DNA of 64,000 nt, taken from contig NC_086258.1 in NCBI RefSeq assembly GCF_021018805.1, positions 12,662,600 to 12,726,599 on the forward strand, given 5' to 3'. Within the stretch, counting starts at the first letter, position 1; every line of letters starts with the position of its first letter. Below, piece by piece: positions 11,177-21,452 of the stretch. The notes beneath the pieces are model-generated. The model ran no database searches, was not told where the DNA came from, and saw only the letters and a list, made by a program, of their open reading frames with translations. The stretch comes from Prinia subflava (Eukaryota; Chordata; Aves; Passeriformes; Cisticolidae). The position numbers were made by a program, and so were the translations under genes.

Positions 11177-12044
11177 ATCCTGGAGCTCTGCCGGCCCGTC
11201 CTGCAGATGCTGAGGACTCTGCAGCTTGGGCTGCCCCAAATTCCCATTTCTAAAGGGATTTTCCTCTGTGCTGCCAGAAGGAAATGCTGGACCCGGGACA
11301 GGTTTGGTGTCTCATCAGTCCAGGGCTGGCTGGAGCTGCAGAGCTGGGGAGGACAGAGCGATGCTCTCCTGGGATGAGGAGCTGAGGGAGCAGCCCTGGC
11401 TCTGTCAGGAGGGCAAACCCCGCCAGCCCCACGGCCCCTCCCCAAAGCCGAGCCCAGCCGGGGCCGCCCGTGCTGGGCTGGCCAGGCCGGGTGTTGGATA
11501 AACACGAGGAGAAAGGTGGATAAACACCTGGAACTGTCCCCGGGTGAGAAAATCCCTGCGCTGCTGCTGCCCTGAGCAGCGGGGCTCTCCGGGGGTGATG
11601 CTGGGCTCGGCTCTGCGGCTCTGCCTCCCCTCTGAGCACCTCCCGGCCCTGCCCACCCGGAATGCCAGCGGGAAACCGCTCCAGGTGCCACCTTCGTGTC
11701 CCCCGGGCCGGCTGAAGGGGCTGGGTGGCACCACCCGCCCCAGGGCCCGGCCAGGTTTTCCTGCTCTCCCTCGGGAGAGGCCGAGCCGCAGTTTTGGCAA
11801 CAGCGCGGGGCGGGAGTGTCCGAGCAGGTGAGCGGGGCAAGGACAGCGGGGGTGACCCCGCTGCTGGCACCGTGCCAGGGCCACCCGGGGCCGCGGGGTC
11901 CCCAGCCCGGCGCGGGGCCCAGCCCGGAAAGGCTCCGAGGAGCCCGGGTTAATCTAAAGCCGGGGCCGAGCGGGGTGAGTCACCCCCTGAGTCACCCGTG
12001 TCCCTCGGCAGGCAGGGCACCAGAGAGGGGACACTGCTGAGCTC
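11177..12044. other. very GC-rich intergenic DNA
   Basis: CpG frequency rises toward the right (11800-11975). I recognise no coding exon. Open frames occur on both strands, as expected where stops are rare in GC-rich DNA. Confidence 0.5.
11976..11994. promoter_or_regulatory. tandem perfect AP-1 sites
   Basis: TGAGTCA occurs at 11976-11982 and again at 11988-11994, both followed by CCC, in a CpG-rich block just before a minisatellite. The 12-bp start-to-start spacing places both sites on nearly the same DNA face. Confidence 0.4.
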
Positions 12045-12213
12045 CCAGAGCACTGTCCCTGCTCGTTTTCCCCGTTTCTCCTCTCCCAGAGCAGTGTCCC
12101 TGCTCGTGTTCTCCGTTTCTCCTCTCCCAGAGCAGTGTCCCTGCTCGTTTTCCCCTTTTCTCCTCTCCCAGAGCAGTGTCCCTGCTCGTTTTCCCCGTTT
12201 CTCCTCTCCCAGC
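12045..12213. repeat. 41-bp minisatellite, about 4 copies
   Basis: The unit starts CAGAGCAGTGTCCCTGCTCG and continues with a pyrimidine-rich TTTTCCCCGTTTCTCCTCTC. The repeated AGCAGTGTCCCTGCT contains an imperfect palindrome, AGCAG/CTGCT. Confidence 0.9.
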
Positions 12214-12439
12214 CGTGCTCGCCCGGTGCTGACCGAGCTGCCCCGTGTCCCTCCCGGTGCCACCGCGCCTTTCCCCGGGCCGTGTTTTGTCCCCAGCCGC
12301 AGCTCCCGGCCCTGTCTGAGGCATCCCCTCGCCTCAGGGCTGCTCCCAGCCTCTGTCCCTGCTCGGGCTAAAACCTCTGGAAACGGGAAAAATAAAAACC
12401 TTGGCCAGAACGCCAAAAAATCTCCAAAAAAAAATCTCT

Positions 12440-12720
12440 GCGGGTGCAGAGGGCGGGCGGGCCGGGCTGGGTTTGTCCCCCGCGTGTCCCCCGGGGTCGC
12501 TGCCGGGGCTGTCCCCGGGCGGTGCCACCCGCGCGGGGCCCGGGGGTCGCTCCCGCCGGGCGGGGCCGGGGGGGCGCGGCCATGACATCACCTGGGCGGC
12601 CTCCCATTGGCTGCGGGGCCGATGACGTCATCCCCCATCCCGGCGGGATGCGGGGTTGCCATGGGAACGGGATGCGCGCCGTGCCCGCGGGAGCGTGGGA
12701 GCGCCCGGGCCCGCAACCCG
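12440..12720. promoter_or_regulatory. CpG island with CCAAT, CRE and RFX X-box cluster
   Basis: The block is extremely CpG-rich. In order it holds TGACATCA (12583-12590), an inverted CCAAT box CCCATTGGCT (core ATTGG 12606-12610), a fully palindromic CRE GATGACGTCATC (12621-12632) and a near-perfect RFX X-box GTTGCCATGGGAAC (12655-12668). NF-Y, CREB/ATF and RFX binding to such sites is well established, and the three often cooperate in promoters. No protein-coding gene starts here in either direction that I can recognise, so the island may drive a non-coding RNA or act as a distal element. Confidence 0.65.
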
Positions 12721-12732
12721 CCAACCGCGGCA

Positions 12733-12806
12733 CTCGGGGTTTGTCTGGATGCGATTCGGGACAAATCCAAAACCTCGGGGTTTGTCTGGATGCGATTCGG
12801 GATGTG
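12733..12806. repeat. 41-bp tandem duplication
   Basis: CTCGGGGTTTGTCTGGATGC starts at 12733 and at 12774, and both copies continue GATTCGGGA. The duplication sits directly beside the CpG island. Confidence 0.85.
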
Positions 12807-13290
12807 TGGCAGGGTGGGAGAGGCTCCCCCGGAGCTGCAGCCCCCAGCCCACCCCTTCAGCAGCCGCTGGGAGCTCGCTGGGAGCCTCTCCCGTCCTTTG
12901 GGAGCCCAACGAGCTGCGCTCAGCTCCTTCGGCGCGGCTTAATCTTTCCCCAGCCCCCAAAGAACACTTATTAAATCCCTGGCCGCCGAAGGAGAGAGCT
13001 GAAAAGAAACTTTCAACCGCTACAAAAGAAACAGTTGAGCAAAACCCTCGCGCGGTTTCAAGGGTGAGGTGTTGGCCGTGCCCGTGGGAGTTCAAAGCAG
13101 CCGGGTCTCGCATCGGGGGCCGCGGCTCTGCCTCCTGCAGCCCACGGCCCCGGCCCGATCCCGCCTGCCGCTGGTCACACGCGATTCCCAAGGACAAAAC
13201 AAAGCCCTTTACCCCAGGCTTCAACTCTGACCTTGCTGTGGCAGGATTAGAATCTGCTGGAGATGGACAGCGCGGTGGCAAAGAGTTAAT
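12807..13290. other. non-repetitive intergenic DNA, possible conserved element
   Basis: Around 12960-13060 the composition becomes balanced (TTATTAAATCCC, AAAGAAACAGTTGAGC) with scattered CpG. Around 13185-13260 there is similar sequence. No exon is recognised. It is a possible flank of the CpG island element. Confidence 0.35.
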
Positions 13291-13335
13291 TCCCCCTCCT
13301 TCCCTCCCTCCTTCCCTCCCTCCCCCTCCTCTCTG
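13291..13335. repeat. CCTT/CCCT pyrimidine tract
   Basis: The plus strand is almost pure C and T in 4-bp steps (CCTCCTTCCCTCCCTCC), giving a homopurine-homopyrimidine stretch of about 45 bp. Confidence 0.85.
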
Positions 13336-15039
13336 TTTTTCGCTCCTTTTCTTTCCAACTGGCCTGGTTTGCTGCGGAGAAATTGGGAAAACAAACAGCC
13401 AATGGAGTTGGGGGTGCAGGAGGGGGCCGGGAGGGGCTGCGGGAGGCACAGCTGGGGCTTCATCTTCTCCTCCCACCTCTGGGGCTCCCCGCCTGCCTGC
13501 TGGGGTTCTCTGCCCGGTTTTGGGGCAGGAGAGGGCTGTGGGAGCACCCTTCACCCTCATTTTGTCAGCAGAGAGAGGCCTTTCCTGATATAATCCCTTC
13601 TGTTTTCCCTGTAAAATCTTATCATGTTTTTATTCAAATCTGGGTTTAGGAACAGTTTGGGTGAAGGGCTGAGTCGTGCATGAGTTAGGTTAGCTTTTTT
13701 TTTTGTTTTGTTTTTAATGAAAAACACCCCCGGTTCCCAAAATTCCGAGTGGCTTTAAATGCAACTTTGTAACAGGCACTGGTCCTTTCTGGAACTTTGT
13801 GCGGCTCCCTTGGCTGATTTCCCTGGAGCAGGAATATCGATAAAATGCAAATTTCCCTGTGAGCTCAGAGCTCCGCTCGGGGCTGCTGCTCCTGGTTCTG
13901 CTCCCTCCAGCAGAAACCTGGGAAAAGAGGCCAAGGGAGGGGGGCAGGTGTGAGCAGGGGATGCCCTGAACACCTCAGCCCCTGGAGAGGGCGGTGGGCA
14001 AAGTCACACAATCAAAAACGTAACGGAGCTGTCAGGGGCTGAAATAAGTGAGAGCCTGCTTTGATCTCCTCTGATCTTTTCTGTGCCACGAACAGGGGAG
14101 AAATAGAGCTGAAAATGAATTTTTGCTGCTGGGGTGGCCCTGGAGCTGGGCTTTGCTCCCTCCCCTCCCTGGCTGCTGGCAGTGCCCTCTTTGCCACTCG
14201 GGCACTGGCATTTCTCATCCATTATATAAGGGCTGAGTGTGACCGGCGGGGCCGGCCAGGAGCTGGAACAAACCCTTCCCCAAAGGCTCCCCCGAGCTTC
14301 CTGAGGCAGCTGGCCTCGGTGCCAGCCCTCTGCCAGGGCCGGGGTGCTGCTGCCAGCGGAGGGGCTCAGCAGGGCCGTGTTTGCAGGGCTGGAGCAGCTG
14401 GGGGATCTCCAGGAGCAGCCCCGGAACCGCTCAGACTCGGGGCACGCTCTGAAGTCGGGGCCAGCTGGACTCTGGCGCCAGCTCCTTTGAGTCAGTGGGA
14501 TCGGGGCTTTGGGAGCCGGGGCTGTGCCAGCCCGGCCCCGAGAGGCTCCTGACCCGTCTCAGCCCGGGCTCAGGAGGATTGTTTGCTCCTCACGGGTTGC
14601 CAGGAGCCCTCGGGGCTGCGGCGCCAGCGTTTGGCCTCTCCTCGTGGCCACTGCCCGAGCCCACGGCGTGGAGGGGCCGCGGCTGTGGGGCCAGGAGCAT
14701 CCCCGTGCCCTCCTGAGCCCCCAGAGCTGCTGAACCACCCTGGGGTTTCATGAGGGCAGGCTCGGGGAGCGTTTCTCTCGCTGTTTGTGCAAAGCTTTGT
14801 CCCTGTGAGCGCAGTGCCCTCGGTGTCCCCTCACCTCACTGGGGTGGCACTGGAGGATGCTCAGGGCACTGGGATGGCTCCAGCATTCCCAGTTCGTGCT
14901 CGTCCTTCGTTCCCCGTCCTGGCTGTGCCCCAGCTCATCCTCAGCACAGCGTGGGGGCGCTGGCAGGAGGAGGAGGAGCTGCTCCATGGGCACGGGAAGG
15001 GTTTTTGTGCTGGAGGGCAGGGGTGGCTGAGAGGGTGCA
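13336..15039. other. intergenic DNA with AT-richer unique islands
   Basis: AT-richer unique islands lie at 13560-13760 and 13990-14240. The second ends in ATTATATAAGGGCTG (TATA-like, about 14220), followed by a CpG-rich stretch (14240-14720). No gene is recognised. Confidence 0.4.
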
Positions 15040-15112
15040 GGTGACCCCACAGGAATGGGAGGTGACCCCACAGGAATGGGAGGTGACCCCACAGGAAAGT
15101 GACCCCACAGGC
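15040..15112. repeat. 20-bp tandem repeat, about 4 copies
   Basis: AGGTGACCCCACAGGAATGG is repeated three times with a shortened fourth copy (AAGTGACCCCACAGG). Confidence 0.9.
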
Positions 15113-15479
15113 AGGGAGGGCACAGCCGGGAGGGGCTGGGCAGGGAGGTGGCACCGGGGAGAAGCTGCTGCAGCCCCTGGGAGAGGGAGCAGGGCTGGAG
15201 CAGTGCCGGGGCTTTGGTGGGAGATGTAAATCCTGGGCTTTGGGCGCTCAGCATGGAAAACTTCTGGGAATGTCCTCAGGAGCGAGGGGAGATGGGCAGA
15301 GCCGGCTCCAGGGGAGGGATGGGGAGAGCATCTTCCCAAAAATCCAAATTATCAGGAGCAGAACTTCAGCTCGGGGTGATTGTGGTGCAAATCAGCTCTG
15401 CCTGCCCCGAGGTCCCAATTCCTCCTGAGTTTCCTCTCTCAGCCCTGTGCCATCCTCTGCAGGCTGGGGAGGACAAACC
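15113..15479. other. intergenic DNA, nothing recognised
   Basis: This is unique GC-rich sequence with no supported feature. Confidence 0.5.
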
Positions 15480-15860
15480 CCCTGGTCTGCAGCCTGGCAT
15501 TACCAAGCAACCATGTCCTAAAATTCACAGCCCAGCGGAGAGAACTTTGTTTACCAGGAAGAAAACCCTTGAAAAGGGGAATCTTTGGCGGAAGCATGAC
15601 GGGATTAACGCTGGGGGTTTCTTTAGGCACCGCTGTTGTTTTTCAGGGCCTGACCTCAGCGCTCTGATTCGCTTTTGCCAAGCCACTCTCTCCCTGCCTA
15701 ATTTAGAGCAGGGCTTTGTGCTGGGCTGGGAAGGGGGAGGCGGCAGGGCCGGGTTTGGCAGCTCAGGCGGGGGCTGGGATGATCTGCTTTGGAGCAGAGG
15801 AGTCGGTCATTAGATGCTGTGCTGCCGCAAATCCTGCCGTAATTAATTTTCTCCTGAATT
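15480..15860. promoter_or_regulatory. candidate conserved element, overlapping SOX and FOX motifs
   Basis: This is a non-repetitive stretch of balanced composition. CTTTGTT (reverse complement AACAAAG, the SOX9-type core) at 15545-15551 overlaps TGTTTAC (FOX core) at 15548-15554. The right end holds a TAATTAATTTTCTCCTG patch and a second AATTAATTAG. The enhancer role is inferred. Confidence 0.4.
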
Positions 15861-16049
15861 AATTAGAGGAATTGTGACGGCAGGCCGGGCCAGGAAGGTG
15901 TGGGGGGAAGTTTTTCCAGGGTGATCTATGGGTTGTTGGCAGAGCAGGAATTAAATCTCCTTCCCAGGCCGTTTGCTGGAGCCGCTCTCAGCCACCACTG
16001 GGGTGGGCAGGGGGGAAGGTCCTGGCACAGCCGGTCCCTGGGGAAGCTG

Positions 16050-16106
16050 TCCCAAATCCCAAATCCCAAATCCCAAATCCCAAATCCCAAATCCCAAATC
16101 CCAAAC
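16050..16106. repeat. 7-bp array (CCCAAAT)n, about 8 copies
   Basis: The array is perfect for about eight units. The complementary strand reads (ATTTGGG)n, with a G3 run every 7 bp, so it could fold as a G-quadruplex much as telomeric repeats do. Confidence 0.95.
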
Positions 16107-17399
16107 CCTGCTCCAGGGCATTTCTCCTCTTTTTTTTGGGAGTTCTGGCCTCTGTGCCACTGAAGTGGAGGAGGAGGGACACACAACCCTGAGGCTGAGC
16201 AGGCTCTGGCCCCTTTGGGGCTCCTCACCTTGTAGGGGAGGAAATTCAGCCCCAATTCCAGAAGAGAGGAGGATTTAGGGGATGTTGGTTTGTTCCTGTC
16301 CTTTACCTCGCTGCCACCTCGTTGAGCTGCTGGGCAGGCGGGACAAAACATTCCCGGCAAGGATGAGGGAAATTCCTGCTGGCCCCTGGGTGTGCAGCAT
16401 CCCCCGGGAGCTCACCTGCGCCAGGTGAGCGGGGCCGAGGGGAGGCATGGAGGGGATGCCATTTCCTGGGCAATCCTCAATTCCCGTGCCGGGGTGAGGG
16501 GATGCTGTGTCTGTCCCTGCCGGCCCATCCCAGGGATGAGTGCCCAGCCTGTGCCCCCTGCGTGCTCCTGCACCTGCCTAATTAACCCCAATTAGCGCCG
16601 GTGCTGGTGCCCCCGGGGGCACAGGGTGAGGGGAGCTGGGGCACAGCCCTGGTGGCACCAGGAGCTCCTCGAGTGACACAATCCCCGGGTTTGAGCTGAA
16701 AATGGCTTTGGCAGGTCCAACCCCCGGCTGGCAGTGGGGTTGGGGTGAGTGTGGCACCCTGTGCCAGTGGGGACGGGTACCAGAGGCACTGGGACATGGG
16801 ATGAGAGGAAATCAGCCCGGGATCTGCAGCTCCTTCATCCTTTTGGGGTCTGGGTGCACTTGTGGTGCTGCAGAGCTCTCCGCAGTGCTCTTTGCCCCGG
16901 GCTCTCCGTGTTTATCACCTGCCCCTTCTCCCGGCCCGGTCTCACCTTCCCCATCACTAGCAAATGTCTCTTCCCCTTGCATTTCCTCAGAATTCGGATT
17001 ATCAGGGATTTGGTGCATCCTTCCTGCCAGATTCCCGGGGCAGGAGCGCTTCCAGCTCTAATCCCACCTCGCACAAGCTGTGGCACATCCTTTGGCTCTG
17101 CCTTTTTCCTCCTCAGCACCCGAACTGTGGGATCACCAGCACTTCCCACCTGGTGCAGCTCCCTCTGCACTCAGGGCTCCTCATTCCCTCAGTTTTACCC
17201 CCAAATCTGAGAGATTTGTCGGGCTGGGTTGGGCAGGGGCTCAGGTTGCAATTCCAGGGGTCGGATCCTGGGTTTTCCAGCATTCCTGGTCCTTCCTGGG
17301 CCGTCCTGCTGCAGGTGCAGGAGCTGCTTCTGTCCCTGCCCAGCCTTTGGGGCTCCGGAGCAGAGGGAAATCAAAGCCCCGAGGTGCCTGTGCCCCTCT
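16107..17399. other. GC-rich intergenic DNA, nothing recognised
   Basis: An 8-T run lies near 16130. I see no repeats of note, no RNA gene and no coding exon. Confidence 0.5.
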
Positions 17400-17720
17400 G
17401 AATGGGAGCTTTGTCTCGGCAGAAAAGGCCTTGAAAGCGATCTGGGGGAAGGCGATTGTTATCTGCGGGCTCCTGAACTGTTTGGATCCTGACTTTGTCA
17501 GAGATCTGGTAATTTAAACTTCAACCTGCTTATTAGAAATCCGAGAGAATAGTTTAATAATAAAAAGCAGGGTTTTTTTATTTCCCCCCACCCCTTTGTT
17601 CCCGCGTTCCTGTGCTCCTCTTTCTCTGGGCTGCCGGGGATATTTAATCGTCTGATACTCCCCGGCCCCCACCTCCCTCCTGGCTTTTAGTTGTCTAAAG
17701 AATGGGATAAAATGGCAAGA
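17400..17720. promoter_or_regulatory. candidate conserved element with SOX/GATA motif
   Basis: Balanced unique sequence includes ATTGTTATC at 17455-17463, where an HMG-type ATTGTT runs into a reversed GATA core (TTATCT). TTTAATAATAAAAAGC follows near 17552. No gene is seen, and the role is inferred. Confidence 0.35.
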
Positions 17721-17931
17721 GGGCTCTTTTTGAGGGCTGCCAAGCAGGACCGTCCCTGTGGTCCCCGAGCTTTTGGGAACACGGAGAGCTGAAAGGAGCT
17801 GCAGGGAACGTCAGCTTCCCACTCGTCCTTGTTTTCACGAGGTCTGGAAATCCAGCCAGGTGCAGGAGTCCCCTCCTGGCTGTGCTTGGTGGAAATGATA
17901 CTGAGTTTAATTTAGTATTTTTTTCTTAATT

Positions 17932-17933
<2 letters not shown>

Positions 17934-17981
<48 letters not shown>
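17934..17981. repeat. poly(T) run of 48 bases
   Basis: An uninterrupted run of 48 T at 17934-17981 is followed by CTCCTAG. On the minus strand this is a long A-tract, as left by retroposition of a polyadenylated RNA, but no retroposed gene body is recognisable to its left. Confidence 0.95.
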
Positions 17982-18024
17982 CTCCTAGAAAAACTGCATT
18001 CAGTTATGTACAAAACAGTGCTCT

Positions 18025-18838
18025 GCTGCCGAGGATTCCAGGGGAAAAGGGAAGCAGATTCCAGGTCATGGATAGTCTATGGGAAAAGGGGAGAGGATTC
18101 CAGGTCATGGACATTCCAGAAGGAAAAGGGGAGCAGATTCCAGGTCATGGACATTCCAAAAGGAAAAGGAGAGCTGATTCCTTGGGGAAGGGAGTTCTGG
18201 GGGAAAGGAACTTCTACTCCAGGTGAAGGGGAGCTGTTTCCATGTCCTGGACAGTCCAAAAGGAAAAGAGGAGCTGCTTCCATGGCCTGGAGAATTCTGG
18301 AGAAGAGAAGAGCTGATTCCATGGCCTGGACAGCCCTGGGAAAAAAAGGGGAGCTGATTCCTTGGGAAGGGGAGTTCTGGGGGAAAAGTGTTGGGTTTTG
18401 TCTTCTTTTCTGCCAACAGAAAACAACTTCTGTTCCAGGTGAAGGGGAGCAGATTCCATATCATGGACAGTCCAAAGGGAGCAGATCCCATGTCCTGGAC
18501 AGTCCATGGGAAAAGGGGAGCAGATCCCATGTCCTGGACAGTCCAAAGGGAGCAGATCCCATGTCCTGGACAGTCCATGGGAAAAGGGGAGCAAATCCCA
18601 TGTCCTGGACAGTCCCAAAGGAGAAGGGGAGCAGATCCCACATCCTGGACAGCCCTGGGGAGAAGGGGAGCAGATCCCATGTCCTGGAGAGTGCCAAAGG
18701 AAAAGGGGAGCAGATCCCATGTCCTGGACAGTCCATGGGAAAAGGGGAGCAAATCCCATGTCCTGGGCAGTCCCAAAGGAAAAGGGGAGCAGATCCCATG
18801 TCCTGGAGAGTCCCAAAGGAGAAGGGGAGCTCCTTTCC
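18025..18838. repeat. minisatellite, 32-39-bp units, about 22 copies
   Basis: The core GGGGAGCAGATCCCATGTCC is followed by TGGACAGTCCATGGGAAAA or a shorter spacer. Copies on the left are more diverged (AGCAGATTCCAGGTCATGG) than those on the right, suggesting growth from the right end. Open frames of up to 340 codons on both strands are repeat translations. Confidence 0.9.
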
Positions 18839-19373
18839 CCGCACGTGGGGAGGCTCCTGAGCGGTTTCCTGCCGGGCCTGGGTTATGTTGGTTCACTTTG
18901 GCTCCTGCCCTGGATGCCACTTCCATGACATCACTTGGCCGTGGCGGAGTGGAGGAGGTGAGACACTTGTGAGCGATTATCTCGTGCAAATAGCCCTGGG
19001 TAAACAGGCTCGGGGCACTATTGACACTGAGACTGTTTCTCTTCCCAATTTCCTGCTGGGGGGACTTTGCCAAGCAGCCAAAAATGGGGCTGAGGGGGGG
19101 TGGGAACCCAAACTCCTCAACCCAAAACTCCAAATTTCAAGTCAGGGCACGGAGCTGCTGTCATGCAGGTAATTGAAGTTGCAGCTCCTGGTGGAACTTC
19201 CAGGTGGGAGCCTGGTGTGGGGCTGATTTTGGGAACGGGGTGTCTTTGGGCAGTTTGGGGTGCTGGGATCTTCTCCTGGGCGATGCTTTGGGGCTCTCAC
19301 CTTTACCTGCCAGCCCAGGGGTGCCCGCCTGGATGGGGCTGATTTTCCTGGGGTGAATTCTCCTGAAGAGAGC
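18839..19373. other. intergenic DNA with balanced unique segment
   Basis: 18955-19090 holds balanced non-repetitive sequence (GCGATTATCTCGTGCAAATA, GGGTAAACAGG) that might be a conserved element. No gene is seen. Confidence 0.35.
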
Positions 19374-19737
19374 AGAACAGAGCCGTTCTATCAGAACAGA
19401 GCTGTTCTATCAGAACAGAGCCGTTCTATCAGAACAGAGCCGTTCTATCAGAACAGAGCCGTTCTATCAGAACAGAGCCGTTCTATCAGAACAGAGCCGT
19501 TCTATCAGAACAGAGCTGTTCTATCAGAACAGAGCCGTTCTATCAGAACAGAGCCGTTCTATCAGAACAGAGCTGCTCTATCAGAACAGAGCCGTTCTAT
19601 CAGAACTGAGCCGTTCTATCAGAACTGAGCCGTTCTATCAGAACAGAACCGTTCTATCAGAACAGAGCCGTTCTATCAGAACTGAGCCGTTCTATCAGAA
19701 CAGAGCCGTTCTATCAGAACTGAGCCGTTCTATCAGA
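19374..19737. repeat. 19-bp array, 19 copies, palindromic AGAAC...GTTCT core
   Basis: AGAACAGAGCCGTTCTATC is repeated from 19374 to 19735 with exact 19-bp phasing, 19 times, with few substitutions (AGAACTGAG, GAGCTGTTCT, CTGCTCT). Each unit carries the inverted repeat AGAAC-N6-GTTCT. In copies reading AGAACAGAGCTGTTCT the halves are AGAACA and TGTTCT, identical to steroid-receptor (GR/AR/PR) half-sites but separated by 4 bp and not the usual 3. Confidence 0.95.
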
Positions 19738-19859
19738 GCTGTGGATGTGCCCCGGGGTTCCCTTTTCCCGGGCTGCCTGCGGAGGTGAGAGGGACGGGCC
19801 TGATCCCCGGGGATGGCTGCACCTGAGCCGTGCAGAGCAGGAGCATCCCCTGCCCCTGT

Positions 19860-20035
19860 GCCCCGGCAGTGCCACAGCAGCCCTGTCCTGGCAGTGCCAG
19901 CACCAGCCCTGTCCCGGCAGTGCCAGCACCAGCCCTGTCCCGGCAGTGCCAGCTCTGTCCCAGCAGTGCCAGCTCTGTCCCGGCAGTGCCAGCACCGGCT
20001 CTGTCCTGGCAGTGCCAGCACCGGCTCTGCCCTCC
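19860..20035. repeat. minisatellite, 18/27-bp units, about 7 copies
   Basis: GGCAGTGCCAGCACC alternates with GGCTCTGTCCC or AGCCCTGTCCC. Shorter units lack the GCACC block. GGCAGTGCC is nearly self-complementary. Confidence 0.85.
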
Positions 20036-20530
20036 CAGCCCCTGGACCGGGAGCTCCCAGCACATCCCCAGGCTGGCAAACTTTAACCACCACATCCCGT
20101 TTGTTATTAACCTGAATTTCCTCCCGCTCTCCCCATTACCTCTGCAGAAAAGAATCTGACCCCGAGCTCTCAGCATCACCTTCAGGGCTGGGTTATTTTA
20201 TTTTTTTTCAATATTTTTTTTTATTCCCCACTCCCCTCCTGCTGTTCCTCCGTGGTTTTGGGTGAAACCCTGCAGCCCTGCCCGGCTGTCCGCGCTCCTG
20301 CTGCCCCTGCCGGGCTCCGGGAGCGCTTTGGGGCTGGCACAGCGGCGGCCCTAAGCCCATCAGAGGAGCCTCTTTAATTGAATTTGAAAAGCGCAGGGCT
20401 AAGAGGGTTTGCCGGGCCGGTCAGGTGCTGGGCCCAGGGGCTGGAGGGCTGCCACAGGCTTGCACCACCACCCACAGCCCTGATCCCGGGACATGTGCAC
20501 AGATTAGGGAGAAATCCCTCGCCTAGCGGG
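20036..20530. other. intergenic DNA, T-rich patch
   Basis: T-rich runs lie at 20195-20222. TTTAATTGAATTTGAAAAGC lies near 20372 in otherwise GC-rich DNA. No gene is seen. Confidence 0.45.
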
Positions 20531-20825
20531 GGCTTTTAACCCTTTCCGGGGCTTTGAACTCCTTTCTGGGGGTTTGAACTCCTTCCAGGGGATTTAACTC
20601 CTTCCTGGGGGCTTGAAATCCTTCTAGGAACTTTTAACTCCTTTCTGGGGATCTTAACTCCTTTCTGGGATTTGTAGCTCTTTCCAGAGGGCTTGAACTC
20701 CATACTGGGGCTTTTAACTCCTTCCTGAGGGTTTGAAGTCCTTCTTGGGGGTTTTAACTCTTTCCTGGAGGTTTTAACTCCTTCCTGGGGGTTTGAACTC
20801 CTCACAGAGGGTTTAAACCCCTTCC
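20531..20825. repeat. 20-bp minisatellite, about 14 copies
   Basis: The consensus is GGGTTTGAACTCCTTCCTGG, with TTTTAACTCC and similar variants. It is diverged, so probably old. Confidence 0.9.
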
Positions 20826-20994
20826 AGTCTCTGGAGCCTCCTCCCCGCCTGCAGTGGGGCTGGACTCAGCTTTTTTTTGGGGTCTCCTGATAAATCCCAC
20901 ATTCCCAAGGAGCCTCGGAGCCTGGAGCAAGTTCCAGAGCCAAAACCAACAATCCTCTCCAGTTTCAGGAAATTGGGAGCTGTGGTTTGACAGG

Positions 20995-21060
20995 ACAGGT
21001 GACACAGGTGACAGAGGTGACAGAGGTGGCACAGGTGACACAGGTGACACAGGTGACAGG
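20995..21060. repeat. 9-bp array CAGGTGACA, about 7 copies
   Basis: CAGGTGACA, CAGGTGACAG, AGGTGGCA variants are head to tail. Each unit has the E-box CAGGTG fused to TGACA. Snail/ZEB/E-protein binding to CAGGTG is established, but use of this array is unknown. Confidence 0.9.
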
Positions 21061-21207
21061 CTGCAGCCAAGGCCAGCCCTGGCAGTCACCCGGGCAGGTT
21101 CAGCTGTGGGATTGCTCAGGGTGGCTTCAGGCTCGGGAATTTGGGACTTGCTGGGCTCCTGGACTTGCAGCCAGCCCTGCTCGTGGGTGAACCTCCCACG
21201 CTGGCTC

Positions 21208-21452
21208 CAGGGAATTCTCTTTCCTCCAGGAATTTCTGTCTCTTCAAGGGAATTTCTGTCTCCTCCAGAGAATTCTGTTTCCTGCAAGGAATTCTGTCTC
21301 CTCCAGGGAATTCTGTCTCTTCCAGGAATTTCTGTTTCCTCCAGAAGTTTCTGTCTCCTCCTGGAATTTCTGTCTCCTCCAGGGAATTCTTTTTCCTCCA
21401 GGAATTTCTGTCTCCTCCAAGGAATTCTGTTTTCTCCAGGGAATTCTGTCTC
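21208..21452. repeat. 18/19-bp minisatellite, about 13 copies
   Basis: GGAATTCTGTCTCCTCCA is repeated with single-base indels (GGAATTTCTG). The block is strongly pyrimidine-biased on the plus strand outside the GGAA core. Confidence 0.9.

Noticed and set aside
12444..13588. Frames of 176-310 codons near the CpG island as a gene starting there
   Set aside because: Both strands are open through CpG-rich DNA, residues show no known family, and one frame depends on the 41-bp duplication.
14220..14228. TATATAAG as a promoter
   Set aside because: A single TATA-like match without other promoter signals or a downstream gene.
16050..16106. Interstitial telomere repeat
   Set aside because: The unit is ATTTGGG, not the vertebrate TTAGGG.
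19374..19737. CRISPR-like array
   Set aside because: There are no unique spacers, the units are directly abutting, and the genome is vertebrate. It is a minisatellite.
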